40,602 nt of DNA from Bacteroidales bacterium UBA1754 (lineage in GTDB: Bacteria > Bacteroidota > Bacteroidia > Bacteroidales > Paludibacteraceae). Positions 7,978 to 16,662 of this stretch are shown here, piece after piece (the first letter of the stretch is position 1; each line of letters starts with the position of its first letter). The notes beneath the pieces are model-generated. The model ran no database searches, was not told the origin of the DNA, and worked only from the letters and a program-made list of their open reading frames with translations. The stretch is from the NCBI GenBank assembly GCA_002315615.1, contig DCHK01000054.1, positions 1 through 40,602 on the forward strand, given 5' to 3'. Both the position numbers and the translations under genes were made by a program.

Positions 7978-9906
7978 TTATAGCGTTGCTATCAGATTTT
8001 TAATTTGAGTTATTTTAGCATCTTTTTCTGCCGTCATTTTTTGTAAAACAGAATTGCTCTCGGGTGTACCTTGCACCGCAATAAAATCGGCATCTCGGTC
8101 ATCTAGGTTATCAATGCCGAAACCGACTTTAAAAGTGGCGTCGAACTCTTTTCCTGCATCAGCAAAAACACTATCCATTTGCGAGTTAATGGCATCTTGA
8201 TATTGAATGAGCAATTGCTTGATATCGTCGTTTGTAATGTCGGTGCATTTCTTTTGTAAAAACCATTGCAACATTTGGCAAACGTAATTCCATTCGTGTG
8301 TTTCGTAGTTTTTGTAAAATTCTTCAAAACGTAAATTTACGGCAGACAAGTCTTTTAGTTTATTGTTATCAATATCTGTCAAAATCTTGTCGAGTTCGTT
8401 TTGAGAAATAACGAGACCTAAACAGTCAATCCATTTTTGGTCTTTGTTGGTATCGTTGCTCCAAGTAATTTTGCCGTTGTTATCTGCCAATTTTTGTGCA
8501 ATTTTTTGTCCAAGATAAAGCGTTATGGCATTTCGGTAAATGCTTTGTCCACGTTGCACGAAAATATCTTTTACGCGTACATTTTTGTAAAAATGGTAAG
8601 CAGAAGGCGTTTGTTCCATTTCGGAAAGAGTTTCGATGCCACATTTTATTTTCTCAATGGTGTAAGGATTGAACATATCGAAAATTATGTGGTCGGTATG
8701 GATTTTGCCTTTTCGCTTGTCGCGAGTTGCCCATTTTTTAGCATCTCGCTGCGTGCCGACAGTCAGCAAGTTGATTGCAGGAATGAGTGTACTTTTACCT
8801 TCGTCATTTAAAATATATGAGAAAGGCAAATTAGAAGTGTCGAAATGTTTTTCGTGATGACCAAGTACCACCGAGAATGCGCCTGTACGCACTTCGAGCA
8901 TCATATACGAATCGCTTCCCGTTTTAGAACCTCGTTCGAGTATGCCTTGATGAATTGGTCCGAGTTTGTACATATGGTTGCTTTGGTTTGTACCACTACC
9001 TGCGTTGTAGAACGAGAACATACATCCGATGAGCAACGATGCCTTGTGGTGCGACGTGGTGTAAGGACCAGCGAAAATTGCACACGCTTCGCCGTGAAAA
9101 AGTTGGCAGTTGCAGAAGAACAGTGAATCTACTGCAGAATATTGCTTGCCGATTTCACACGCTTCGCCAACGAAACTATTGTCTATCAACACATAATCGT
9201 AAACTTTACTGCCTTTACCAATGATAAAATTGTTGGCAATTACACCACAACCTACCAAAGTTTTATTTTCTTCGTCGCTGCAAATAGTTCCGTTGCAAAG
9301 TTTTTCTACGCTTTCGAGTGTAGCAAAACTTCCTACTTTTATATTTTTAAGCGTTTTGCAATTTGTTATAACCGTATTTTCGCCAATAGTACCAATAGTT
9401 GATTTTTGTTGTGCCGTGTAGGCGTCAATCAACGATTCTATATCCGAAATTGTTTTGGTGCGATGGCGATAAAGTGCCAAAACGTAGGCGATGTGTGCCG
9501 ATAGGTTGTCGTAAATCATCACGTCGCGACCACCAGCCTCGTTGAGCACGTGTACCACAGTTCCGTTACCAAAGGTAGATTCTCCCTCAACAGTGAGTGA
9601 AACAACATTTTCAATTCTACAATCGTGTTTAATTTCATAATTGGCAATTCTACTGTTTGAGATTAGTACATCGTTTTCGATAGTACAATTATGAATTTTT
9701 GAATTGAAAATTCCACTGTGAATTTCTTCACCCGAATTAAGTGTTATCGTTTTGCCGAAACTGCCTAATTTTACGTTGCCCGAGAATTGAGAATTTTTAA
9801 TATTCTCGACTTTGAAATTCTCATTCACAAGAACTTTTGTCCAATCGTTGCACGAACATAGTTGTTGTTCCAATTGGCTGATTTCTAAATTTGTAAGTGC
9901 TCTCAT
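7978..9906 (-). CDS. DUF4954 family protein with left-handed beta-helix repeats
   Basis: This 642-residue protein matches the Bacteroidota/Spirochaetes DUF4954 family by length and by the block around QLFHGEACAIFAGPYTTSHH and GSGTNQSNHMYKLGPIHQG. The N-terminal half has many six-residue-type turns (for example IHNCTIENDVLISNSRIANY), the pattern of left-handed beta helices in GlmU-like sugar nucleotide acyltransferases. The C-terminal 230 residues are mostly helical. No substrate is known for the family. There is no signal peptide, so it is cytoplasmic. It is the last gene of the aroC-kdsA-rdgB-porZ-hflX operon, five bases after hflX. A role in nucleotide-sugar or envelope metabolism is an inference from the fold and its neighbours. 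Confidence 0.85.
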   Translation of the reverse strand: MRALTNLEISQLEQQLCSCNDWTKVLVNENFKVENIKNSQFSGNVKLGSFGKTITLNSGEEIHSGIFNSKIHNCTIENDVLISNSRIANYEIKHDCRIENVVSLTVEGESTFGNGTVVHVLNEAGGRDVMIYDNLSAHIAYVLALYRHRTKTISDIESLIDAYTAQQKSTIGTIGENTVITNCKTLKNIKVGSFATLESVEKLCNGTICSDEENKTLVGCGVIANNFIIGKGSKVYDYVLIDNSFVGEACEIGKQYSAVDSLFFCNCQLFHGEACAIFAGPYTTSHHKASLLIGCMFSFYNAGSGTNQSNHMYKLGPIHQGILERGSKTGSDSYMMLEVRTGAFSVVLGHHEKHFDTSNLPFSYILNDEGKSTLIPAINLLTVGTQRDAKKWATRDKRKGKIHTDHIIFDMFNPYTIEKIKCGIETLSEMEQTPSAYHFYKNVRVKDIFVQRGQSIYRNAITLYLGQKIAQKLADNNGKITWSNDTNKDQKWIDCLGLVISQNELDKILTDIDNNKLKDLSAVNLRFEEFYKNYETHEWNYVCQMLQWFLQKKCTDITNDDIKQLLIQYQDAINSQMDSVFADAGKEFDATFKVGFGIDNLDDRDADFIAVQGTPESNSVLQKMTAEKDAKITQIKNLIATL

Positions 9907-9911
9907 ATATT

Positions 9912-11126
9912 TTAATCGGTTATTTCCTCTTCAAAATTTTGATAAAGAAAATCGTTGAAAGGGAAGCGTTGAACGTGAATTTCTTTTACTTTTTGGTAAA
10001 GTAATTTTTTTAATTCATCGATATTGTTTTTTTCTTTGGCAGAAATAAAAATGCAATTATCTTTCATTTTTGCCATCCAAGTTTTTTTGAACTCGTCCAA
10101 ACTAATATTTTCGCGTTTAATAGGTGTCAGGTCATCTTCGTCTTTTGGCGTATAAGTGAAGGCATCTGTTTTGTTAAAAACGAGAATAGTCGGTTTTTCG
10201 TTTTTATCAATTTCATTCAAAGTTTTTTCCACCACATCAATTTGTTCCTCAAAATTTGGGTGAGAAATATCGACGAGATGGACTAAAATATCGGCTTCGC
10301 GCACTTCGTCGAGTGTCGATTTGAACGATTCAATCAAATCGTGTGGCAATTTGCGTATAAAACCAACAGTGTCTGAAAGCAAAAAAGGCAAATTGTCAAT
10401 TATCACTTTACGAACAGTAGTGTCGAGTGTAGCAAAAAGTTTGTTCTCGGCAAACACATCAGATTTGCTAAGTAAATTCATCAGTGTAGATTTGCCCACG
10501 TTGGTGTAACCAACCAAAGCGACGCGCACAAGTTTACCTCGGTTTTTTCGTTGCACCGATTTTTGTTTGTCAATGCTGACGAGTTCTTTTTTCAAGTGCG
10601 AAATTTTGTCGAGAATAATGCGTCGGTCGGTCTCAATTTGCGTTTCGCCAGGACCACGCATACCTATACCACCTCGCTGACGTTCGAGGTGCGTCCACAT
10701 ACGCGTCAGTCGCGGCAAAAGGTATTTGTATTGTGCTAACTCCACTTGCGTTTTGGCGTGTGCTGTTTGCGCACGTTTTGCAAAAATATCAAGTATTAAA
10801 TTGGTTCTATCGAGCACTTTTATTTGCAATTCTCGTTCGATATTTCGCAATTGAAGTGGCGAAAGTTCATCGTCGAAAATTATCATACCGATTTCGTTTT
10901 CGTCGATATATTCTTTCATTTCTTGTAACTTTCCTTCGCCTACAAATGTACGTGGATTTGGATAATCCAAGCGTTGCAAAAATAGTTTTACGGGAGTTGC
11001 GCCAGCAGTATCTGCCAAAAATGCAAGTTCGCTGAGGTATTCGTTCGCTTTCGCTTCGTTTTGAGTTGGCAAAATTAAACCTACCAAAACAGCCTTTTCT
11101 TCGTATATTTCAGTTACTTCTATCAT
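9912..11126 (-). CDS. hflX: HflX, ribosome-associated GTPase
   Basis: HflX is a GTPase that binds ribosomes and splits or rescues stalled 70S particles after stress. This 404-residue protein shows the HflX N-terminal domain (TFVGEGKLQEM, FDDELSPLQLRNIE), the glycine-rich linker GGIGMRGPGETQIETDRR and a complete G domain: G1 GYTNVGKST, G3 DTVGF, G4 NKTD and G5 SAKEK. The C-terminus has about 40 residues after G5, as usual. Its start codon lies one base past the porZ stop, and the DUF4954 gene follows after five bases, so translation across the three genes is likely coupled. Confidence 0.96.
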   Translation of the reverse strand: MIEVTEIYEEKAVLVGLILPTQNEAKANEYLSELAFLADTAGATPVKLFLQRLDYPNPRTFVGEGKLQEMKEYIDENEIGMIIFDDELSPLQLRNIERELQIKVLDRTNLILDIFAKRAQTAHAKTQVELAQYKYLLPRLTRMWTHLERQRGGIGMRGPGETQIETDRRIILDKISHLKKELVSIDKQKSVQRKNRGKLVRVALVGYTNVGKSTLMNLLSKSDVFAENKLFATLDTTVRKVIIDNLPFLLSDTVGFIRKLPHDLIESFKSTLDEVREADILVHLVDISHPNFEEQIDVVEKTLNEIDKNEKPTILVFNKTDAFTYTPKDEDDLTPIKRENISLDEFKKTWMAKMKDNCIFISAKEKNNIDELKKLLYQKVKEIHVQRFPFNDFLYQNFEEEITD

Positions 11127-11127
11127 T

Positions 11128-13401
11128 TTATTTGTTGATGATTAGCACTTTGCAAACTGCACTTTTCTTTGTTGTCTCTGAATAGCACAAAATAAGGTAA
11201 ACGCCCGTGCTGACACGATTTCCTGTACGGTCGGTGCAGTCCCAAGTTGCCATTCCTCCGTTTGAAGTGGTTTCGTAAATAAGGTTACCGCTAATGTCTG
11301 TTATTTTTACATTTGAATCTTCTACCAAATTGTTTATTGAAATTACACCTTCGTAATTTTCGCGAACAGGATTTGGGTACGCATAAACATTGTCGAATTC
11401 TTCCAAACCAGAACTTGCGTCGCTCATATACGAGCAAATTCCTTTATCGGTGCAGAAAAACACTTCGCCAGTAGAGTGATTGATAGCAATTGTATAAACA
11501 TTGTCACCGAGTAGTGGACTATTTTCCGTTGTAAAGTGTTTGATAGTTTCGGTACCGTCTGGCGAAACAAGATAAACGCCCGAAGTGCGTGTAGCCAACC
11601 ATTTTCTATTTGCACCATCTACGGCAATGTAGTTAATTGGTTCGTTTCCAAGAAGATAATCTGCCAAACCACTTCCATCGTTTCTTGGTATTTTTATTCT
11701 TCTAATTAAATCTGACGAATAAAAGTTCTTGGCATTAGGTACAATGATTGGTCCGTAATTTGAACCTAACCAAACTTCTTGCGAATTTTTGTGGTCAACT
11801 GCTGCACAACGGAATCGCTCGGAAGTGAATGTTTTACCATCTTGGTCTGTAAACGATGTGCGATAAGCATTATTGCCGTTAGAAGTATCATATACAAAAA
11901 TGAAATTCGATTGTGGCGAGAAAACCCATTTTGCACCATTTCCGTCAATTACATTTCCACGCATAACCTTTCCTGTACCATTTATTTTTGTAAAATTTTT
12001 GTATTGTTCCCAAGTGCCATTACTTCGTAAAACTTTTACAGGAAAAGCACCCAACATTTGCATCATCCAAAGGTCGCCGTTGCTGTCAAAATTTAATGCA
12101 TCATAAACGATATACAAATCGTTACCAAAAACATCTTCTATTATGTTATTGGTATTTTGGGCATTATAGCGTTTGTAAAATTGGTCGTTTCGGAATTCAA
12201 GCACGCCACCCGAAGCGTATGTACCAATAAAGAAATGTGTTTTATCATTTGGGTCGATGGCAATATCCATAAAGTCGGTACAATTGGGTACGGGAATATT
12301 TTTCCACGTTTTTCCGTCATATATCATCACCATTCCTTGTACCCAATCGGTGCTGTTCGAACCATCAATCCAAGTCCCGATTGTAATGACATACAACCGA
12401 CCATCAGCAAATTTCATCGTATAAGATTTGTCACTTCCAGGTCCATCAACTTTGAAAAAAGAATAACTTTGGTCGGATGCGAGAACTTTTCCCAAACCTT
12501 GCGAGCCAGCCGTTACGAAAAAAGAATTTTCGGAAGAGTTAAATACAGCATCTGTAATTGCAAAATTAACACTAATAGTTTTGGGTTCAGAATTTAGCGA
12601 TGAGTACGATTTTGCAGAATTGTTTTGTACTACATTCAATCTATTTTGCGATGTATTGACGGAAACCACACTTTTTGCAAAAGTAGTCCAACTGTTGCCA
12701 AAATCATTTGTTACATAAAGAGTGCTATCGGATTTTAGTAAGAAAAGATGATTGTCAAACGATACAATTTGCTTGTTTTTGTGATAAGTTTCTCCTGGAA
12801 GATTGTCAATGTTTGTCCATCTTTCGGGGTTGACAAGAAAAATATCCGTAGCATCAGCCGACAAGAGAGAATCGGTAGAAATTGCGTAAATTTTATTTCC
12901 TAAAAAAGCAACATCAATAACATTCGACTCGTGCAAAGGATGATACGTATCAGCAAATTCTTTTTTCTTTTGATTTATTTTCAAAATTCCGTAATCTGCA
13001 GCAAGGTAAATATTGTTTTCGTACGGAACAATTTTGTTGATGCGTTTACTGCCCGTCATATCTTTGCTTTTAAATTCAGACAAGTTGTAAATTCCTTTTG
13101 TTGTCAGCAAATCAATGTTGGAATTTGCGTAAACAATAACCAAAGAATTGTTGTTCTCGTCAAATTTAATATGTTTGATGTCAGAATCGCTTAATCCGTT
13201 CAAAACCGAGAAAGTTTCGATAAAATTATCGCTTTTGTTGAGCGAAAACATTGCGTTTGAACCTAATGCATATATTTTATTATCAGACTGTGTAATGGCA
13301 TCTACCGAAGGAAACGAAAGGTAAACGTTCCAAGAGTCAACTGCGGCATTTGCTACAGCGCCGTACAAGAATGCAAAAAGTAGTGTAATATATTTTTTCA
13401 T
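11128..13401 (-). CDS. porZ: PorZ-like type IX secretion system protein
   Basis: This 757-residue exported protein has a signal peptide (about 1-19, ending AVANA), two beta-propeller regions made of short repeats (for example NKIYALGSNAMFSL, NNIYLAADYGILKI) and a C-terminal Ig-like sorting-type domain (VYAYPNPVRENYEG to the end). This matches PorZ, which in Porphyromonas gingivalis sits on the cell surface, binds A-LPS and helps the T9SS sortase attach LPS to secreted proteins. The start overlaps rdgB by four bases and hflX follows directly. Other two-component-regulator-type propeller proteins look similar, but length, the N-terminal sequence AVDSWNVYLSF and the single C-terminal domain favour PorZ. 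Confidence 0.85.
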   Translation of the reverse strand: MKKYITLLFAFLYGAVANAAVDSWNVYLSFPSVDAITQSDNKIYALGSNAMFSLNKSDNFIETFSVLNGLSDSDIKHIKFDENNNSLVIVYANSNIDLLTTKGIYNLSEFKSKDMTGSKRINKIVPYENNIYLAADYGILKINQKKKEFADTYHPLHESNVIDVAFLGNKIYAISTDSLLSADATDIFLVNPERWTNIDNLPGETYHKNKQIVSFDNHLFLLKSDSTLYVTNDFGNSWTTFAKSVVSVNTSQNRLNVVQNNSAKSYSSLNSEPKTISVNFAITDAVFNSSENSFFVTAGSQGLGKVLASDQSYSFFKVDGPGSDKSYTMKFADGRLYVITIGTWIDGSNSTDWVQGMVMIYDGKTWKNIPVPNCTDFMDIAIDPNDKTHFFIGTYASGGVLEFRNDQFYKRYNAQNTNNIIEDVFGNDLYIVYDALNFDSNGDLWMMQMLGAFPVKVLRSNGTWEQYKNFTKINGTGKVMRGNVIDGNGAKWVFSPQSNFIFVYDTSNGNNAYRTSFTDQDGKTFTSERFRCAAVDHKNSQEVWLGSNYGPIIVPNAKNFYSSDLIRRIKIPRNDGSGLADYLLGNEPINYIAVDGANRKWLATRTSGVYLVSPDGTETIKHFTTENSPLLGDNVYTIAINHSTGEVFFCTDKGICSYMSDASSGLEEFDNVYAYPNPVRENYEGVISINNLVEDSNVKITDISGNLIYETTSNGGMATWDCTDRTGNRVSTGVYLILCYSETTKKSAVCKVLIINK

Positions 13402-13979
13402 TTTTCTATATTTTTCAAGAAATCGGTAAGTTTTTCAACTGCGTATGCGCGATGACTGATTTTGTTTTTTATTTCGCTTGCGAGTTCTGCAAAAGTATTT
13501 TCATAACCACAAGGAACAAAAATTGGGTCGTAACCAAAACCATTTTCGCCCCGTTGTTCTTCAATAATATTTCCTTCAACAATTCCCTCGAAAAGATATT
13601 CTTTTTCGTTGAGAATTAGAGCAATAACCGTGCGAAAACGTGCTTTTCTATTTTTGATGCCCTGCAAATTTTTCAGTAGTTTTTGCATATTGTCTTGCGA
13701 ATTTTTTTGTTCGCCAGCGTATCGTGCCGAATAAACACCAGGTTCGTTGTGCAAGGCTTCTACTTCAAGTCCAGTATCGTCGGCAAAGCAATTTACACCA
13801 AATTTTTCGTGAATGTAACGCGCTTTTTGTAGAGCATTTCCTTCTAACGTGTCGGAAGTTTCGGGAATATCGTCGTGACAATCAATGTCCGCCAAACTGA
13901 CGAGTTGTATGTTTGAAGGCAACATTGCGGCTACTTCCGAAATTTTGTGTTGATTATTTGTGGCAAAAACTATTTTCAT
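13398..13979 (-). CDS. rdgB: RdgB/HAM1 XTP/dITP pyrophosphatase
   Basis: This 193-residue enzyme hydrolyses non-canonical purine nucleoside triphosphates (XTP, dITP, ITP) to monophosphates and so keeps them out of DNA and RNA. It has the family motifs FATNNQHKISEV at the N-terminus, FADDTGLEVEAL, GEQKNSQDN, GFGYDPIFVP and ISHRAYA, all in order. The length is typical. Its stop overlaps the porZ start (ATGA-type), and kdsA ends 11 bases before its start. It has no functional tie to secretion, so the linkage with porZ is one of gene order only. Confidence 0.96.
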   Translation of the reverse strand: MKIVFATNNQHKISEVAAMLPSNIQLVSLADIDCHDDIPETSDTLEGNALQKARYIHEKFGVNCFADDTGLEVEALHNEPGVYSARYAGEQKNSQDNMQKLLKNLQGIKNRKARFRTVIALILNEKEYLFEGIVEGNIIEEQRGENGFGYDPIFVPCGYENTFAELASEIKNKISHRAYAVEKLTDFLKNIEK

Positions 13980-13990
13980 TCTTTTTTTTG

Positions 13991-14803
13991 TTACAATGAC
14001 ATCATTGCTTGTCGTACCTTTACGGCTTTGGTAAGCAAGTTTTCCATTAAGTCGAGTTTCAGCATATTGCTTCCATCAGATTTTGCAACCGACGGATTTT
14101 GATGTGTTTCCATAAAAATACCATCGACGCCCGTAGCAATTCCTGCCATCACCATTGTTTCTATCATTTCTGGTTGACCAGCAGTTACGCCACTGTCCTG
14201 GTTAGGACGTTGAAGCGAGTGTGTTGCATCTAAAACGACTGGGTATCCAAACTTTTTCATTTCGGGAATACAACGGAAATCCACAATCAAATCTTGATAA
14301 CCAAAAGAAGTTCCTCGCTCGGTGAGCATTACATTTTGGTTGCCCGAATCAATCACTTTTTGTGCTGCAAATTTCATTGCTTGTGGAGATACAAATTGTC
14401 CTTTCTTAATATTGACGATTTTACCCGTTTTTGCTGCCGCTACCAAAAGGTCGGTTTGTCGACAAAGGAATGCTGGAATTTGCAGTACATCAACGTATTG
14501 CGCCGCCATTTCGGCATCTTGTTCGCAATGAATATCGGTTACAGTTGGAACATCAAATGTCTTGCCTACTTTTTCAAGAATTTTAAGTGCTTTTTCATCG
14601 CCAATTCCAGTAAAGGAATCGATGCGCGAACGATTTGCTTTCTTGAAAGAACCTTTGAAAAAGTATGGAATAGAAAGTTTATCAGTTATTTCCACCATTT
14701 TTTCGGCTATTTGCAAAGCCATTTCCTCGCCTTCTATTACACAAGGACCAGCAATCAAAAAGAAATTGCCCGAATTTGTATGTTTTAGTTTTTGAATGTT
14801 CAT
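13991..14803 (-). CDS. kdsA: KdsA, 3-deoxy-8-phosphooctulonate synthase
   Basis: KdsA condenses arabinose 5-phosphate with phosphoenolpyruvate to make Kdo 8-phosphate, the committed step to the inner-core sugar of lipopolysaccharide. The 270-residue protein contains IAGPCVIEGEE, FKGSFKKANRSR, GKTFDVPTVTDIH, QIPAFLCRQTDLL, NIKKGQF, TERGTSFGY and ATHSLQRPN, which distinguish it from DAHP synthases. The ATG at 14803 gives the normal length; a longer open frame running into aroC is not used. It lies between aroC and rdgB. KdsD, which makes its arabinose 5-phosphate, is encoded at 38845-39453. Confidence 0.97.
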   Translation of the reverse strand: MNIQKLKHTNSGNFFLIAGPCVIEGEEMALQIAEKMVEITDKLSIPYFFKGSFKKANRSRIDSFTGIGDEKALKILEKVGKTFDVPTVTDIHCEQDAEMAAQYVDVLQIPAFLCRQTDLLVAAAKTGKIVNIKKGQFVSPQAMKFAAQKVIDSGNQNVMLTERGTSFGYQDLIVDFRCIPEMKKFGYPVVLDATHSLQRPNQDSGVTAGQPEMIETMVMAGIATGVDGIFMETHQNPSVAKSDGSNMLKLDLMENLLTKAVKVRQAMMSL

Positions 14804-14813
14804 ATTTTTTATC

Positions 14814-15887
14814 TTAAATAGTTGCGTTTTTTTGTAAAACAGCATCGAGTATAACGATGGCAGCCATAGATTCCACAATTGGCACAGCACGAGGTACTAC
14901 ACAAGGGTCGTGTCTTCCTTCGGTTTTGAAAGTTACTTCTTCGCCTTTTATATTTACAGTTTTTTGGTCTTTTAGCAAAGTGGCGACAGGTTTGAATGCT
15001 ACACGGAAATAAATATCTTCTCCGTTAGAAATTCCGCCTTGTACGCCTCCAGAATTGTTGCTTCGTGTGCGAATGGTTCCGTTGTCGTTGAAAAAAACGT
15101 CATTTACCTCAGAACCTCGTTTTTCGGCAAAGTCGAAACCTAATCCGTAGTCGAAACCTTTGGCTGCATTTATCGAGAGCATTGCATCTGCCAATTTTGC
15201 GTGAAGTTTCCCGAAAACAGGTTCGCCAAGTCCGATAGGCACATTTTTCACTACGCACGAAACAACACCACCAATTGTGTCGCCGTCTTTTTTTACATCC
15301 AAAATCAAATTTTCCATTTGTTTGGCAAGTTCGGCATCAGGGCAACGCACAATGTTGCTTTCGGTATTGCTCAAATTGTAATCTTTGTAAGTTCCATTTA
15401 ATTTGATATTGCCAATTTGCGATGTATATGCTTGAATTTCAATATTTTTTTCGCGAAGAATCAATTTTGCTATTGCACCTGCCACCACTCTCGATAGCGT
15501 TTCGCGAGCCGAACTGCGTCCACCACCACGATAGTCGCGTATGCCATATTTCATTTGGTAAGTGTAGTCGGCGTGCGATGGGCGAAAAATATCGCGAATA
15601 TTTTCGTAATCGGCAGAATGTTGATTCTCGTTGAACACGACAAATGCCAATGGTGTGCCAATTGTTTTTCCGTCGAATATGCCCGAAAGGAAATGCACTT
15701 TGTCGCTTTCGTTTCGCGCGGTAGTAATTTTTGATTGCCCAGGTTTTCGTTGATTCAGTTCGTTTTGCACGAAATCTTCGTCAATCGTAATGCCTGCCGG
15801 ACAACCATCAATTATGCCTCCAACTGCTTCGCCGTGCGATTCGCCGAAAGTTGTAACTCTAAATAATTTGCCAATGGTATTCGACAT
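14814..15887 (-). CDS. aroC: AroC, chorismate synthase
   Basis: AroC removes phosphate from 5-enolpyruvylshikimate 3-phosphate using reduced FMN and gives chorismate, precursor of aromatic amino acids, folate and menaquinone. The 357-residue protein carries the signature regions GESHGEAVGGIIDGCPAG, DYRGGGRSSARETLSRV and GGVQGGISNGEDI, and has normal length. It is the first gene of the six-gene minus-strand operon. A TATCTTTG -7 element and a palindrome lie just upstream, so control of the whole operon may centre here. Confidence 0.98.
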   Translation of the reverse strand: MSNTIGKLFRVTTFGESHGEAVGGIIDGCPAGITIDEDFVQNELNQRKPGQSKITTARNESDKVHFLSGIFDGKTIGTPLAFVVFNENQHSADYENIRDIFRPSHADYTYQMKYGIRDYRGGGRSSARETLSRVVAGAIAKLILREKNIEIQAYTSQIGNIKLNGTYKDYNLSNTESNIVRCPDAELAKQMENLILDVKKDGDTIGGVVSCVVKNVPIGLGEPVFGKLHAKLADAMLSINAAKGFDYGLGFDFAEKRGSEVNDVFFNDNGTIRTRSNNSGGVQGGISNGEDIYFRVAFKPVATLLKDQKTVNIKGEEVTFKTEGRHDPCVVPRAVPIVESMAAIVILDAVLQKNATI

Positions 15888-15915
15888 AATTTCCCAAATA
15901 GATTATTCCAAATTT

Positions 15916-15946
15916 CAAAGATACAAAAAACCGATATTCTATAAAA
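15916..15946 (-). promoter_or_regulatory. Promoter of the aroC-kdsA-rdgB-porZ-hflX operon
   Basis: On the minus strand TATCTTTG (15916-15923) matches TAnnTTTG. The upstream element is only a partial match (TTTTA) and lies within a palindrome. The start codon is 28 bases downstream. Confidence 0.5.
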
Positions 15947-15954
15947 TAGAATAT
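15934..15954. promoter_or_regulatory. Perfect palindrome over the aroC promoter (possible operator)
   Basis: ATATTCTAT and ATAGAATAT form perfect 9-base arms around AAA. The site covers the position expected for the -33 element, where a dimeric repressor would block the polymerase. No T-run follows, so it is not a terminator. Confidence 0.4.
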
Positions 15955-15969
15955 GATTTTTTTTAAGGA

Positions 15970-16008
15970 AAACAAAAAAAGCAAGTTGATAAGGATACCA
16001 ACTTGCTT
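15970..16008 (-). terminator. Terminator of the SlyD-like gene
   Basis: AAGCAAGTTG (15979-15988) pairs with CAACTTGCTT (15999-16008). Read on the minus strand, the stem is followed by a T-run. Confidence 0.88.
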
Positions 16009-16030
16009 CCATATAGATAAAAAATGTGCG

Positions 16031-16609
16031 TTATTTGCAACCTTCGCAACCACCTTCGCAATTGCAATCTCCTTCGCCACAATTTCCACTACAATTTCCG
16101 CTACAGTTACCACCACAACCGCCACATTTGTGAGGATTTTTTGCTGCTTCAACTTCTTCTTTTGTTGCTTCGCGAGATTCAATAACTTCGCCTTTGAAGT
16201 GAAGGTCTTCTCCTGCCAAAGGATGATTTAGGTCAACCTTTACTTTGTCTGCCGAAACTTCAACTACCGAAGCATTAAAGCGATATCCTTCGTCATTCAT
16301 CAAAGGCACAACATTACCTTCTTTGATGACTTCTGCATCAAATTTTCCGTCAATTTCAAATATCTTTTTGTCGAGTTCTAACACGCTATCGGTGTCGTAT
16401 TCGCCATAAGCATCTTCGTGATTGATTACAAAATCGAATTTGTCGCCTACATTTAGATTGGCTACATTTTCCTCAAATTTTGGCAACATCATTCCAATCC
16501 ACGAGATGAATGTAAGTGGTTGGTCTTTGGTTGCTTGTTCCATCAGTTCTTCGTTCTCTCCGCCAACATAAAGGTCGTATGTTACGCTAATAAATTTGTG
16601 TTTTGCCAT
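16031..16609 (-). CDS. slyD: SlyD-like FKBP-type peptidyl-prolyl isomerase with Cys-rich tail
   Basis: This 192-residue protein has an FKBP domain split by the insert-in-flap chaperone domain, as in SlyD; the marker DLNHPLAGEDLHFKGEV is present near residues 127-143. It should act as a cytoplasmic prolyl isomerase and chaperone. The tail from about residue 157 is a glycine/cysteine run with nine cysteines and only one histidine, where E. coli SlyD has a mixed His/Cys/Asp tail for nickel. Three NCSG/NCGE-type units suggest recent repeat expansion. The tail probably binds a soft metal ion. It has its own promoter inside the end of the aldo/keto reductase gene and a strong terminator. Confidence 0.93.
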   Translation of the reverse strand: MAKHKFISVTYDLYVGGENEELMEQATKDQPLTFISWIGMMLPKFEENVANLNVGDKFDFVINHEDAYGEYDTDSVLELDKKIFEIDGKFDAEVIKEGNVVPLMNDEGYRFNASVVEVSADKVKVDLNHPLAGEDLHFKGEVIESREATKEEVEAAKNPHKCGGCGGNCSGNCSGNCGEGDCNCEGGCEGCK

Positions 16610-16629
16610 AAATTAATTTTTATTTTTTG

Positions 16630-16662
16630 CAAAGGTAATGAAAAAACGACTGTTACCCCAAA
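16630..16662 (-). promoter_or_regulatory. Promoter of the SlyD-like gene
   Basis: On the minus strand TTTG (16659-16662) and TACCTTTG (16630-16637) are 21 bases apart, a full match to the Bacteroidota pattern. The upstream element overlaps the last codons of the aldo/keto reductase gene. Confidence 0.72.

Noticed and set aside
11766..13194. Several plus- and minus-strand frames within porZ
   Set aside because: All overlap the complete PorZ frame and show no motifs or starts with promoters.
14804..14890. N-terminal extension of KdsA by 29 residues
   Set aside because: It overlaps the end of aroC and is absent from the usual KdsA length; ATG 14803 gives the standard N-terminus.
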